DNA of 64,000 bases, taken from Nocardia arthritidis. GTDB taxonomy: Bacteria; Actinomycetota; Actinomycetes; Mycobacteriales; Mycobacteriaceae. Position numbers and translations under genes: made by a program. How positions within the stretch are numbered: position 1 is the stretch's first letter; every line of letters begins with the position of its first letter. Shown here piece by piece: positions 7,221 through 15,264 of the stretch. The notes below the pieces were generated by a model. That model worked only from the letters and a program-made list of their open reading frames with translations, was not told where the DNA came from and searched no databases. The stretch lies in the NCBI RefSeq assembly GCF_011801145.1, contig NZ_CP046172.1:5828001-5892000 (forward strand), in the 5' to 3' direction.

Positions 7221-8483
7221 ATGCGGCAGTTGCATATCTACGCCGGCCCTACCATCTCGGACTCGGAGATACGCTCCTCGGCGCCGGACGCCCGCCTACC
7301 CGGCCCGATCCGGCACGGCGATCTGTTCGACTCCGAGATTCGTTGCGGCGACACGGTATTGATCATCGACGGTGTGTATCACCACGCTACGGCTATCCGG
7401 CACAAGGAGATCCTGCACGCGCTCACGCGCGGCATACGCGTGGTCGGGGGTGCCAGCATCGGCGCCTCGCGCGCGGCCGACCTGGCCTCGCTGGGAATGG
7501 TCGGCGTCGGTGAGATTTTCGAGTGGTACCGCGACGGGATCATCGACGATGACGCCGAAGTTGCGGTAGCCCATGCCCCGACCGGCGATCGGCGCGGTCA
7601 CACCGTCGCGCTGGTGAACGTCCGGCACATGTTGCGCTTGGCATCGGCCGCCGGCTGCTGTTCCGATGACGTGGGATTCGATGCGCTGCGGCGGATTCGC
7701 GATATCTACTACGCGGAGCGCACATTCCAGCGGATCCGGTCGGTCCTTCGCGACGGCGGGCATATCCCGCTCGCGGATTGGCTCTTCGAGCAGGCCCGTC
7801 GTGATCGAAACTTCGGTGATCTCAAAAGGTCGGATGCCCGCCGGGCCGTCGCGGCCTGCGCGGCCCTTGCGCCCCTCACGTCGACGGTGCCGGCGGGCTG
7901 GGTGACCGGGTACGTCCGGGACTGGCGCAACCGCTTCACAGTGGAGCGCGCCGAGCCTGCGCGCCCGCTCGAACGCGTACGCTACCAGCAGCTTTTCGCT
8001 CCGAACTTTCCCGATGTATGGCGGGAATTCCTGTCCGAGACGTCGCTGGCTCCGGTCGACGGCAGCGCAGCGATGTCGATCGAGCAGCGGTTGCGCCGAC
8101 TGCTGCCGACCCGCGCCGATCCCGTGGACAGTCCGACCGCTCGGCTGTTCCGCCCCATGTTCGATGTGGACGACCCGCGCCATATTCGACTGCTGTTGGG
8201 GGCCGAGACCGCGGCGGACGTCGATGTGGTTACCCGGTATCGAAGGGCCGACCGGGATTTCACGGTGACACAGGTCGGCGTGCATACCGGATTGTTGTCG
8301 CCGACGGCGGCGACCACTCTGCTCCGAGAGCTGTGGAGGTGCCCCGCGGATGCGTTGGACGACAACGCCATCGAGCGCGGGTTCCGGTCGGGCAGGGGGG
8401 CGATCGCCGCTCTCGCGCCCTTCGCCGTCGGCTATCTGCGCGACATCGCCGGCTCACGAGACCACGAGGAAGCCACCGCATGA
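7221..8483 (+). CDS. tfuA: TfuA-like protein
   Basis: This 420-aa protein begins with the TfuA core: HIYAGPTISDSEI, then DTVLIIDGVYHH, the segment VVGGASIGASRAADL and GVGEIFEWYRDGIIDDDAEVAVAHAP. These are the strongest signatures of the family. TfuA proteins partner YcaO enzymes and are associated with peptide thioamidation, probably by helping deliver or release sulfide. Residues beyond about 200 are a less conserved extension found in stand-alone bacterial TfuA proteins. The stop overlaps the ycaO start in ATGA, so the two are translationally coupled. The presence of TfuA indicates thioamide rather than azoline chemistry, an inference from known TfuA-YcaO systems. Confidence 0.9.
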   Translation: MRQLHIYAGPTISDSEIRSSAPDARLPGPIRHGDLFDSEIRCGDTVLIIDGVYHHATAIRHKEILHALTRGIRVVGGASIGASRAADLASLGMVGVGEIFEWYRDGIIDDDAEVAVAHAPTGDRRGHTVALVNVRHMLRLASAAGCCSDDVGFDALRRIRDIYYAERTFQRIRSVLRDGGHIPLADWLFEQARRDRNFGDLKRSDARRAVAACAALAPLTSTVPAGWVTGYVRDWRNRFTVERAEPARPLERVRYQQLFAPNFPDVWREFLSETSLAPVDGSAAMSIEQRLRRLLPTRADPVDSPTARLFRPMFDVDDPRHIRLLLGAETAADVDVVTRYRRADRDFTVTQVGVHTGLLSPTAATTLLRELWRCPADALDDNAIERGFRSGRGAIAALAPFAVGYLRDIAGSRDHEEATA

Positions 8484-9628
8484 TCGTTTCCGATCAACGG
8501 CTCGACCTGAGTGGAACTTACCGTGCCCGCCTTCCCGAACACACCTGGGAACTGATCTCGGCCGTGCTGCCCGACTACGGCATCACCAGAGTGGCCGATG
8601 TCACCGGGTTCGATTTCATCGGCATTCCGGTATACATGGCGACCCGGCCCTTGTCGGAAACACTCACGGTGTCCCAGGGAAAGGGCGCAACGCCATTGCT
8701 GGCCAAGCTGTCCGCGGTCATGGAGTGCATCGAGCTGCAGCATGCCGAACATCCAGACGTACCCACGGTTCGTGCCGCTGCGGAGCAACTAGACCTCCGA
8801 TATCCGCTCGGCGCGCTGCCGCTGCGAATCGACGCCGCCGTCATCCGGTCGTTCACCCTCGACTGGTGTCCCGCCACCGGGCTCGCGTCCGGTCGCGCCA
8901 CTTTCGTCCCCCGCGATCTGGTCGACCTGTCGTTCGGTCCGGAGTCCGACTGGCGGCCCGCCATTTTCCATGCCAGCAGCTCCGGGCTCGCCTCCGGGAA
9001 CACCCGGGCCGAAGCGCTACTGCATGCGCTCTACGAACTCGTCGAGCGTGACGTGGTTGCCGGACTGGTCGCGACCGGCCGCGACCATCGGATCGTTATC
9101 GATGTCACCACCATCGAGCATCCTTACTGTCGCCGGTTGGTCGACCTGCTGGTGCATTCGGGCGCCCTGTTCGAAGTCGCCTTGGTGCCCAACAGGTATC
9201 GGCTGCCGACCGCGGTCGCGTACGTCTGGTCCGCCGACTTCCCGCTCGTCTGCGGAGGATCCGGCACCCACTCGGATCCGGCCGTCGCGGTGGCCCGAGC
9301 GCTGACCGAGGCCGCGCAGTCCCGGCTGACCGCCATAGTCGGAACCCGCGACGACCTCGAAATCGACAGCGGCGTCATGGAATTACAGGTCGCACCGAAT
9401 CCGCCACTGCGGACCGACGGGACGGCATGGACGAATGCTGTTGCCGGACACGGTTTTCGGCCGGACAACTTCAGCGAGGAACTCGAGACCGTCGTCCTCC
9501 GCATTGCCGAGCACACCGGTTACGAGCCGCTCTCCGTCGAACTGTCGACCCGCCCCGATATCTTCACCGTCGTCCGAGTTGTCGCGCCGGGCCTGTCCTT
9601 TCGACATCGCGGTTCCGTTCCGCGCTGA
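8480..9628 (+). CDS. YcaO-family cyclodehydratase/thioamide synthetase
   Basis: A 382-aa stand-alone YcaO. The ATP/Mg-binding motifs are present: SAVMECIE (the SxxxExxE motif), ALYELVERD (ExxxR) and EAAQSR (QxxR-type). YcaO enzymes phosphorylate a backbone amide oxygen; with TfuA and a sulfur source this yields a thioamide. The C-terminus is RVVAPGLSFRHRGSVPR and lacks the PxPxP end seen in azoline-forming members. The start ATG 8480 overlaps the tfuA stop; a longer in-frame reading upstream is only the shadow of tfuA. It converges on the LuxR gene 20 bases downstream. No E1-like or ocin-ThiF partner is fused or adjacent. Confidence 0.9.
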   Translation: MIVSDQRLDLSGTYRARLPEHTWELISAVLPDYGITRVADVTGFDFIGIPVYMATRPLSETLTVSQGKGATPLLAKLSAVMECIELQHAEHPDVPTVRAAAEQLDLRYPLGALPLRIDAAVIRSFTLDWCPATGLASGRATFVPRDLVDLSFGPESDWRPAIFHASSSGLASGNTRAEALLHALYELVERDVVAGLVATGRDHRIVIDVTTIEHPYCRRLVDLLVHSGALFEVALVPNRYRLPTAVAYVWSADFPLVCGGSGTHSDPAVAVARALTEAAQSRLTAIVGTRDDLEIDSGVMELQVAPNPPLRTDGTAWTNAVAGHGFRPDNFSEELETVVLRIAEHTGYEPLSVELSTRPDIFTVVRVVAPGLSFRHRGSVPR

Positions 9629-9648
9629 CCCGCGAGTCCGGCCCGTCG

Positions 9649-10698
9649 TCAAGGGGTCAGCGCGGCGATCAGTTCGTCGCGTCCGTCGGCGCCGGTCTTC
9701 CGGTAGACCGCTTTGAGGTGATCGTTGACGGTGTGCGTCGACAGGTTCAGCATGCGGGCGATGTGTTTGGGGGCCGCCCCGGCGCACAGGTGCTTGATGA
9801 TTTGGCGTTCGCGGCCGGTGATCTCGTACCAGTCACAGAGCGACGGCAGCAGCAGATCACCGCTTGCCACCTGGATCACGATGGCAACCTCACCCGGAGT
9901 GCAGCCTTCCAACGGCTGTCCGTGGACCGCTATCCAGCGGCCATAGGCCGCCGCCGGCCCGACCAGCAGCGCCGGGGGCGCGCCCGGATACCGAGCATGC
10001 TTACGCGCCTGTATCGCCAGCCCACTCGTGATGGACCCGACCATCCATGCCGGAACCTGTGCCGCCGCATCGAGCCGACCCAGCCAGCCCCGAGATGTGA
10101 TCGCCCGGACCGTGTTGTCGGCACCGACGATGATCACACCGGGCGGCGGTGACGGAACGGACGGCGAGAGTGGACCCGCGGTGACGTACCGGCGGAGGAA
10201 GGCGATGAATGCGGGCGTCAACTGGACGGCCCGCATCATGTCCTGGTCATCGAAGGACCTTCCTCCCGAAGTCCGCAACAGCTCCAGAATTCCCCAGAGG
10301 CCGCGGCTGTCACGCAGCACCACTCTCAACTCACTGCCCACACCGTGGGCCTCCAGCAGCTTGCGCGTTGTCCGGTCGCGCCGACCACCGCCGTCGGTCC
10401 CCAGTACGGCCGCGGGAATGGGCCGCGCGAGGAGGTCTTCGGGTAAGGCTGGATCGTTGCCGGCATAAACATTCCTCATTTGCGCCCGCATGAGGTCAGC
10501 GGCATATTCATGGGCGAAACCGAACGCCCAATAGCTGAAACTCGTTGCTGGACTGACACCTGCCAAATTCACCGCGTCGTGGGCAATGATGGGCGCGATC
10601 GCGCGGGACGTGGCCTCACCCAGTTCATCCTGGCTCGCGCCGTATCGGACCGGCGCACACAGCCGCTGTGCGAAGCGATCGTTCACTTCGGGTCTCAT
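9649..10698 (-). CDS. GAF/LuxR-type transcriptional regulator
   Basis: This 349-aa regulator has an N-terminal sensor-like region of about 200 residues with weak GAF resemblance, and a C-terminal LuxR helix-turn-helix at about 285-345: EITGRERQIIKHLCAGAAPKHIARML followed by STHTVNDHLKAVYRKTG. There is no phosphoacceptor receiver domain, so it is not a response regulator. It is convergent with ycaO and has its own promoter. By position it is the likely pathway regulator, perhaps acting at the AC-centred palindromes; this is inference. An inverted repeat at 10822-10848 lies about 125 bases upstream of its start. Confidence 0.8.
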   Translation of the reverse strand: MRPEVNDRFAQRLCAPVRYGASQDELGEATSRAIAPIIAHDAVNLAGVSPATSFSYWAFGFAHEYAADLMRAQMRNVYAGNDPALPEDLLARPIPAAVLGTDGGGRRDRTTRKLLEAHGVGSELRVVLRDSRGLWGILELLRTSGGRSFDDQDMMRAVQLTPAFIAFLRRYVTAGPLSPSVPSPPPGVIIVGADNTVRAITSRGWLGRLDAAAQVPAWMVGSITSGLAIQARKHARYPGAPPALLVGPAAAYGRWIAVHGQPLEGCTPGEVAIVIQVASGDLLLPSLCDWYEITGRERQIIKHLCAGAAPKHIARMLNLSTHTVNDHLKAVYRKTGADGRDELIAALTP

Positions 10699-11134
10699 AG
10701 GTCCCCCGTGGCGTCAGGAAGCAGCCCAGAGAGCCTGACGGCGCCTCGACTGTCTTCATCAGACGGCATCGCCCCCGTGTCCGGCCGTACGGATATTTGC
10801 TGCGCGGCGCAACCACGACAGGGTCCGTCTTACAGTCTTATACGGACCGAAGCCGGTCGTGGTTCAGGCGCGAGTGGCGTAATTGCACGGCTTCACAACG
10901 CCTATCAGATCAGCGACCTCAGTGCAAACCCACTACGCGCCGGCGATAGTTTGTAGACGGGCACTGAGTGACAATTTCGAGGCCGGTCGGGATTTGTCGC
11001 GCAGCGTTGGACATGGCTATCGGCAGTCGTTCTCGCGACTGCCGGTACCGGGTAGTGTCGGCAGCCACGCGGGCCGCAGATTACCTTGCGGAGTCGCTAT
11101 ACCAAAATTGCAGCGAGTGCACAAGGGGTTCCAC
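10699..11134. other. Divergent intergenic region, no gene seen
   Basis: About 435 bases between the LuxR regulator (leftward) and the crotonase (rightward). It carries the inverted repeat at 10822-10848 and several AT-rich patches that could be promoters. Open frames here have no ribosome site or family resemblance. The cluster palindrome is not repeated in it. Confidence 0.5.
10822..10848. promoter_or_regulatory. Inverted repeat upstream of the LuxR gene
   Basis: GGTCCGT at 10822-10828 and ACGGACC at 10842-10848, separated by an AT-rich 13-base spacer that contains CTTATA. It may be an operator or promoter-overlapping site for the LuxR gene; it does not match the AC-centred palindromes. Confidence 0.4.
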
Positions 11135-12163
11135 GTGAATCAGCCGGATTACCAGAATCATTCGGGCACCCGCCCCGCCGCCTGGTACGAAAACTGGGCG
11201 CAGACACCGGATTCCCCGTTCCGGGACCGGCCGGAGCCGAAGGACGACCGGGAGTATCGCACCCTCACCTACGAGCGCGACGGCCGCATCGCCCGCATCA
11301 CCTTCGACCGGCCCGACAAGGGCAACAGCATCACCCCGGATACGCCGATCGATCTGGCGCATGCCGTCGAGCGCGCCGACCTGGACCCGAGGGTGCACGT
11401 GATCCTGGTATCCGGGCGGGGCAAGGGTTTCTGCGGCGGCTACGACCTGGACATGTTCGCCGAGCAGGGCATGAAACCCGCCGAGGGCGAACTCGACCGC
11501 ACCGGAACGGTTCTCGATCCGGTGGTGCAGGCGGTGAACCACAACCCGTGGGGCACTTGGGATCCGATGATCGACTACGCGATGATGAGCCGCTTCAACC
11601 GCGGCTTCGCCAGCCTGCTGCACGCCAACAAACCCACCGTCGCGAAGCTGCACGGCTTCGCGGTCGCCGGCGGCACCGATATCGCGCTCTACGCCGACCA
11701 GATCATCTGCGCCGACGACACCAAGATCGGCTACCCGCCCACCCGCGTCTGGGGCATTCCGGCGGCCGGAATGTGGGCGCACCGGCTCGGCGATCAACGC
11801 GCCAAACGCCTGCTGTTCACCGGCGACTGCATCAGCGGCAAACAGGCCGCCGAATGGGGTCTCGCGGTGGAGTCCTGGCCCGCCGACGAACTCGACGAGC
11901 GCACCGAGGCCCTGGTCGAGCGGATCGCCAGAATGCCGGTCAACCAGTTGATGATGGCCAAACTGGCGCTCAATTCGGCGCTGCTGTCCCAGGGCGTGGC
12001 GAATTCGGCGATGATCAGCACCGTCTTCGACGGCGTCTCGCGGCATACCCGGGAGGGTTACGCCTTCCAATTACGTTCGGCCACAGCCGGATTCCGCGAG
12101 GCGGTGCGGGAGCGCGACGAACCGTACGGCGACTACAAGCGCGCCCAGTTCGATACCGACTAA
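11135..12163 (+). CDS. Crotonase/enoyl-CoA hydratase family protein
   Basis: This 342-aa protein is longer than a typical enoyl-CoA hydratase of about 260 aa. The crotonase fold is clear from RDGRIARITFDRPDKGNSI, the oxyanion-hole segment GRGKGFCGGYDLDMF and HGFAVAGGTDIALYADQIICADD. The first catalytic Glu position reads GGTD and the second region reads YPPTRVWGIPAAG, so both hydratase glutamates appear to be replaced; another reaction (hydrolase, isomerase or dehalogenase-like) is possible. An insertion at about 125-165 is unusual. The start GTG 11135 has AAGGGG upstream. Its stop overlaps the end of the convergent TetR gene by four bases. Confidence 0.75.
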   Translation: MNQPDYQNHSGTRPAAWYENWAQTPDSPFRDRPEPKDDREYRTLTYERDGRIARITFDRPDKGNSITPDTPIDLAHAVERADLDPRVHVILVSGRGKGFCGGYDLDMFAEQGMKPAEGELDRTGTVLDPVVQAVNHNPWGTWDPMIDYAMMSRFNRGFASLLHANKPTVAKLHGFAVAGGTDIALYADQIICADDTKIGYPPTRVWGIPAAGMWAHRLGDQRAKRLLFTGDCISGKQAAEWGLAVESWPADELDERTEALVERIARMPVNQLMMAKLALNSALLSQGVANSAMISTVFDGVSRHTREGYAFQLRSATAGFREAVRERDEPYGDYKRAQFDTD

Positions 12164-12918
12164 CGCTCGCCCGACACCATGGATTCGACCCCGTCGAGGA
12201 TCACCTCGAGCCCGAAGACGAAGTTGGCCTCGGCGGGATCGGCGGGCGCCCGGGTGGCGGGCGCGGCCGACGACCCGAAGACACCGGAGGAGAACAATTC
12301 GGCCGCGTCCGGAAACCGCGACGGCTCGATCAACGCGTTCATTTCCCGGCCGTAATCGGCCGCGGCGCCGGCCGGGTCGACGGCGCCGCCCGCGCGCCAA
12401 CCCTGTTCCAGCTGTTGCGCCATCCGGGCGGCCATATTCACGTATCCACCGAGCAGCGTCAATATCCCGACCTTTGTCATGCGGTCGAGCCCGATATCGC
12501 GCATGGCCCGCAATCCGGCATCCATCCACGCGATCGCATTCGGCCCGCGCGGCGGGCCCGACACCGGCAACTCGGCCAACCACGGATGCGCACGATATGC
12601 CCGCCACAATCCGGCCGCCCAACCATGCAGACCCGCCCGCCACGACCTCGGAGCGTGCCCGATATCGGGCACGAAGGCCATATCCCCCATGAGAACGAGT
12701 AATTCGTCTTTCGAGCCGATATAGCGATAGAGCGACATCGGCGTGACACCGAGCCGCTCGGCGATCTTCGGCAGCGTCGCACCCGTCAGCCCGGACTGAT
12801 CCGCCAACTCCACCGCGGTGCGCACCACGCGATCGGTATCGAGTGCGGCGGGCCGCCCCAGCCCCGATCCGGTCGGCAGTCGCCACAGGCGCACCAGATC
12901 GTCCGGTAGATCGGCCAT
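12160..12918 (-). CDS. TetR-family transcriptional regulator
   Basis: A 252-aa repressor. The DNA-binding part at about 25-75 reads VVRTAVELADQSGLTGATLPKIAERLG then MSLYRYIGSKDELLVLM, and the large C-terminal half resembles the tetracycline-repressor-like C domain. I chose ATG 12918 because GAGGAG lies 6 bases upstream; an upstream reading would add six residues. It is divergent from the DUF1772 gene, and the shared region holds two AT-rich palindromes at 12946-12968 and 13038-13060. The likely role is repression of itself and of that membrane protein. The ligand is unknown. Confidence 0.85.
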   Translation of the reverse strand: MADLPDDLVRLWRLPTGSGLGRPAALDTDRVVRTAVELADQSGLTGATLPKIAERLGVTPMSLYRYIGSKDELLVLMGDMAFVPDIGHAPRSWRAGLHGWAAGLWRAYRAHPWLAELPVSGPPRGPNAIAWMDAGLRAMRDIGLDRMTKVGILTLLGGYVNMAARMAQQLEQGWRAGGAVDPAGAAADYGREMNALIEPSRFPDAAELFSSGVFGSSAAPATRAPADPAEANFVFGLEVILDGVESMVSGER

Positions 12919-12945
12919 GCCAACTCCTCGTCTCACCCCGGAATC

Positions 12946-12968
12946 ATTAGTATGTCAAGTATACTATA
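12946..12968. promoter_or_regulatory. Putative TetR operator 1
   Basis: ATTAGTAT, a 7-base spacer, then ATACTATA: an imperfect 8-7-8 inverted repeat (six of eight pairs), 28 bases before the TetR start. Confidence 0.5.
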
Positions 12969-13037
12969 CCGCTTATCCATGCCTCCTTCAGAAGGACGAC
13001 GGAGGCGAAAATCCCTAGTAAAACGACATAGACAACA

Positions 13038-13060
13038 TATACTATTCCACCTATAGTATA
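13038..13060. promoter_or_regulatory. Putative TetR operator 2
   Basis: TATACTAT, a 7-base spacer, then ATAGTATA: a perfect 8-7-8 inverted repeat with the same spacing as operator 1, on the DUF1772 side of the region. Confidence 0.6.
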
Positions 13061-13300
13061 GGCCATACGCTAAAGCGTCACCGGCTCGGCCACCCAAGGA
13101 CCGCGACAACGATGTCACCGGCCGCGGGCCGACGCATACGGCGACCGTCACCGACGCCGATCCCCCATCCGACGACGCGGCGGCGTACTCCGGCCACGAC
13201 ATGCGCAGCGTGACCCGCACGCGAATATCTCGCTCGAAAGAAGTACCGCGATGCCTACATACATCGATCGCAACCCCGCGCGGAATATCGAGGTGGAGAA

Positions 13301-13810
13301 ATGAAAACCTCGAACCCGATCGGATTGACCGTTCTCATCCTCGCCCTGATCTCGACCGGATTACTGGCGGGCACCTACTACGCGTACGCCACCTCGGTGA
13401 TGCTCGCGCTCGGCAAATTCGACGACAAAACCTTCGTCGACGTGATGAACAAAATCAGTGTGGTAATCGTCAATCCGTTGTTCATGCTGAGCTTCCTCGG
13501 ATCGGTCGGCCTGTCCATCGCGGCGGCGCTGTGTTATCTACGCGCGGACCTGCGGCCGGTGCTGTTCTGGATCGGCGCGGCCGTGCTGCTCAATATCCTG
13601 AGTCTCGTCGTCAGCTCGGCGTTCAATATCCCGTTGAACAACCATCTGGCCACGGCCAACGACGCGGCGGGCGCGGTCGACTACGCCGGGCTGCGCAAGG
13701 ATTTCGAAATGCCTTGGCAGGTATGGAATATCGTGCGCGGGCTGATCAATACGGCGGCCCTCGCCACACTTTCGATGGCACTCGTCCAGCACGGCAGGCT
13801 GCTCCGCTGA
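13301..13810 (+). CDS. DUF1772-family membrane protein
   Basis: A 169-aa protein with four predicted helices at about 8-30, 53-75, 85-105 and 143-162. The first helix and following GTYYAYATSVMLALG, then NPLFMLSFLGSV and VWNIVRGLINTAALATLSMAL, fit DUF1772, the family that includes anthrone oxygenase-like proteins. GGTGGAG precedes the ATG. It is divergent from the TetR gene that probably controls it, which suggests an inducible role such as detoxification. No catalytic residues can be named. Confidence 0.75.
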   Translation: MKTSNPIGLTVLILALISTGLLAGTYYAYATSVMLALGKFDDKTFVDVMNKISVVIVNPLFMLSFLGSVGLSIAAALCYLRADLRPVLFWIGAAVLLNILSLVVSSAFNIPLNNHLATANDAAGAVDYAGLRKDFEMPWQVWNIVRGLINTAALATLSMALVQHGRLLR

Positions 13811-13826
13811 ACCGGGTGACGATCGC

Positions 13827-13854
13827 GGGGATCCGGCCGGGCGGCCGGATCCCC
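13827..13854. terminator. Hairpin terminator after the DUF1772 gene
   Basis: A perfect 12-base stem, GGGGATCCGGCC and its complement, with a 4-base loop, 16 bases after the stop. No T-run follows, as is common in actinomycetes. Confidence 0.6.
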
Positions 13855-13877
13855 ACACGTGTCGATAAAGTCATGGG

Positions 13878-14495
13878 ATGAGCTGGACCGTCGGTTTCGA
13901 CCTCGATATGACGCTGATCGATTCGCGCCCCGGCGTGGCAAGGGCAGTCGATCTGGCGGCGGCCGAGCTCGGAATCCCGGTGCTCGGGGCGGACGTCGCG
14001 AAACATATCGGTCCACCGTTGGCGAACCTGCTGCGGCAGGCGGGCGCGCCGGAGGAACGGTTGCCCGAACTGGTCGCGCGGTACCGGCAGCTGTATCCGA
14101 CGATCGTGCCGCAGGTTCCGGCCATGCCCGGCGCGGACGCGGCGCTGGCGGCGGTGACCGCGCGCGGCGGGCGGGTGCTGGTCGTCACCGGAAAACACGC
14201 ACCGCTCGCGCAACTGCACCTCGACGAACTCGGTTGGCGGGTGGACCATCTGGCAGGCGACCTCTGGTCCGCCGCGAAGGCGGGTGCACTGCGCGAACAG
14301 GGAGCGCGCATCTATGTCGGCGATCACGTCGGCGATATGCGCGGCGCGGCGGCGGCGGGCGCGGTCGCGGTGGGCGTCACCACCGGCCCCTGCGATGCGG
14401 CGGAACTCACGGCCGCGGGCGCCGATATCGTCCTCGCCGACCTCACCGAATTCCCGGACTGGTTCGGCGAGTTCGTTATTGGGTTAGCCTCCTAA
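13878..14495 (+). CDS. HAD-family phosphatase (phosphoglycolate phosphatase-like)
   Basis: A 205-aa haloacid-dehalogenase hydrolase. Motif I is GFDLDMTLIDS with the nucleophile Asp; motif II is VVTGKHAP (a Thr in place of Ser/Thr); the motif III Lys is in WSAAKAGAL, and motif IV is IYVGDHVGDMRGA. The first motif has Leu-Asp-Met where most have D-x-D-x-T, and DMT keeps the general-acid Asp and the Thr. The cap is of the small helical C1 type. A TAAAGT lies 6 bases before the ATG with no ribosome site, which suggests a leaderless transcript. An SDR gene starts 3 bases after the stop, so they are probably co-transcribed. The substrate is unknown. Confidence 0.8.
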   Translation: MSWTVGFDLDMTLIDSRPGVARAVDLAAAELGIPVLGADVAKHIGPPLANLLRQAGAPEERLPELVARYRQLYPTIVPQVPAMPGADAALAAVTARGGRVLVVTGKHAPLAQLHLDELGWRVDHLAGDLWSAAKAGALREQGARIYVGDHVGDMRGAAAAGAVAVGVTTGPCDAAELTAAGADIVLADLTEFPDWFGEFVIGLAS

Positions 14496-14497
14496 AC

Positions 14498-15262
14498 GTG
14501 GATCTGTTCCCGGAACGTTTCAGCGGCAAGGTCGCGGTGGTCACCGGCGCGGCACAGGGTATCGGCGCGGCCACCGCCAAACGGCTGGCCGTCGAGGGCG
14601 CGACGGTCGCGGTGGTCGACCGCGGCGCGCTCGACACGGTGCTCGACGACATCGCCCTCGCGGGCGGCACCGCGCACGGCTACAACTGCGACGTCACCGA
14701 CCGCGAGTCGGTGCAACTGGTATTCGACAGCGTGGCAACCGAATTGGGCGGCCCGCACATCCTGGTCAACAATGCCGGGATCACCCGCGACGACCTCTTC
14801 TTCCGCATGTCCGAGGAGGACTGGAACGCGGTGCTCTCGGTCAACCTCAGCGGCGTCTTCCACTGCACCCAGGCGGCGCAGAAATACATGGTCGAGCAGA
14901 AGTACGGCAAGATCGTCTCGCTGTCCAGCCGGTCCGCCCTCGGCAACCGCGGGCAGGCCAATTACGCGGCGGCCAAGGCGGGCATCCAGGGCTTCACCGC
15001 CACCCTCGCCATCGAGCTCGGGCCGTACAACATCAACGTCAACGCGGTCGCGCCCGGCTATATCGCCACCGCGATGACCGCCGCCACCGCCACCCGCATC
15101 GGGCTCACCCCCGAGGAGCATCAGCGCGCCGTCGCCGAACAGACCCCGCTGCGCCGGATCGGCCAGCCCGCGGAGGTCGCCGCGGTGATCGCCTTCCTCG
15201 CCAGCGACGACGCGTCCTACGTGAGCGGGCAGACGCTGTACGTCAACGGCGGGGCGCGCTGA
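14498..15262 (+). CDS. Short-chain dehydrogenase/reductase, FabG-like
   Basis: A 254-aa classical SDR. The NAD(P)-binding motif is TGAAQGIG (about 14-21), the structural motif is NNAG, the catalytic Ser is in SLSSRSA, and the active-site pair is YAAAK. The C-terminus ends ASYVSGQTLYVNGGAR, typical of FabG-like 3-oxoacyl reductases. VDLFPERFSGK at the start follows GTG 14498; a TAGCCT lies 7 bases before it. Substrate specificity cannot be told from the sequence; FabG-like, acetoacetyl-CoA reductase or another ketoreductase role is possible. It converges on the DUF4173 gene with a 2-base gap. Confidence 0.8.
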   Translation: MDLFPERFSGKVAVVTGAAQGIGAATAKRLAVEGATVAVVDRGALDTVLDDIALAGGTAHGYNCDVTDRESVQLVFDSVATELGGPHILVNNAGITRDDLFFRMSEEDWNAVLSVNLSGVFHCTQAAQKYMVEQKYGKIVSLSSRSALGNRGQANYAAAKAGIQGFTATLAIELGPYNINVNAVAPGYIATAMTAATATRIGLTPEEHQRAVAEQTPLRRIGQPAEVAAVIAFLASDDASYVSGQTLYVNGGAR

Positions 15263-15264
15263 GC

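Larger units (their letters stand above)
12919..13300. other. Divergent TetR/DUF1772 promoter region
   Basis: About 380 bases between the divergent genes, with strikingly AT-rich patches near 12945-12970 and 13035-13062 in an otherwise GC-rich setting. No gene was recognised in it. Confidence 0.5.

Noticed and set aside
11081..12070. A 329-codon minus-strand frame
   Set aside because: Exact antisense of the crotonase gene, which has motifs and a ribosome site.
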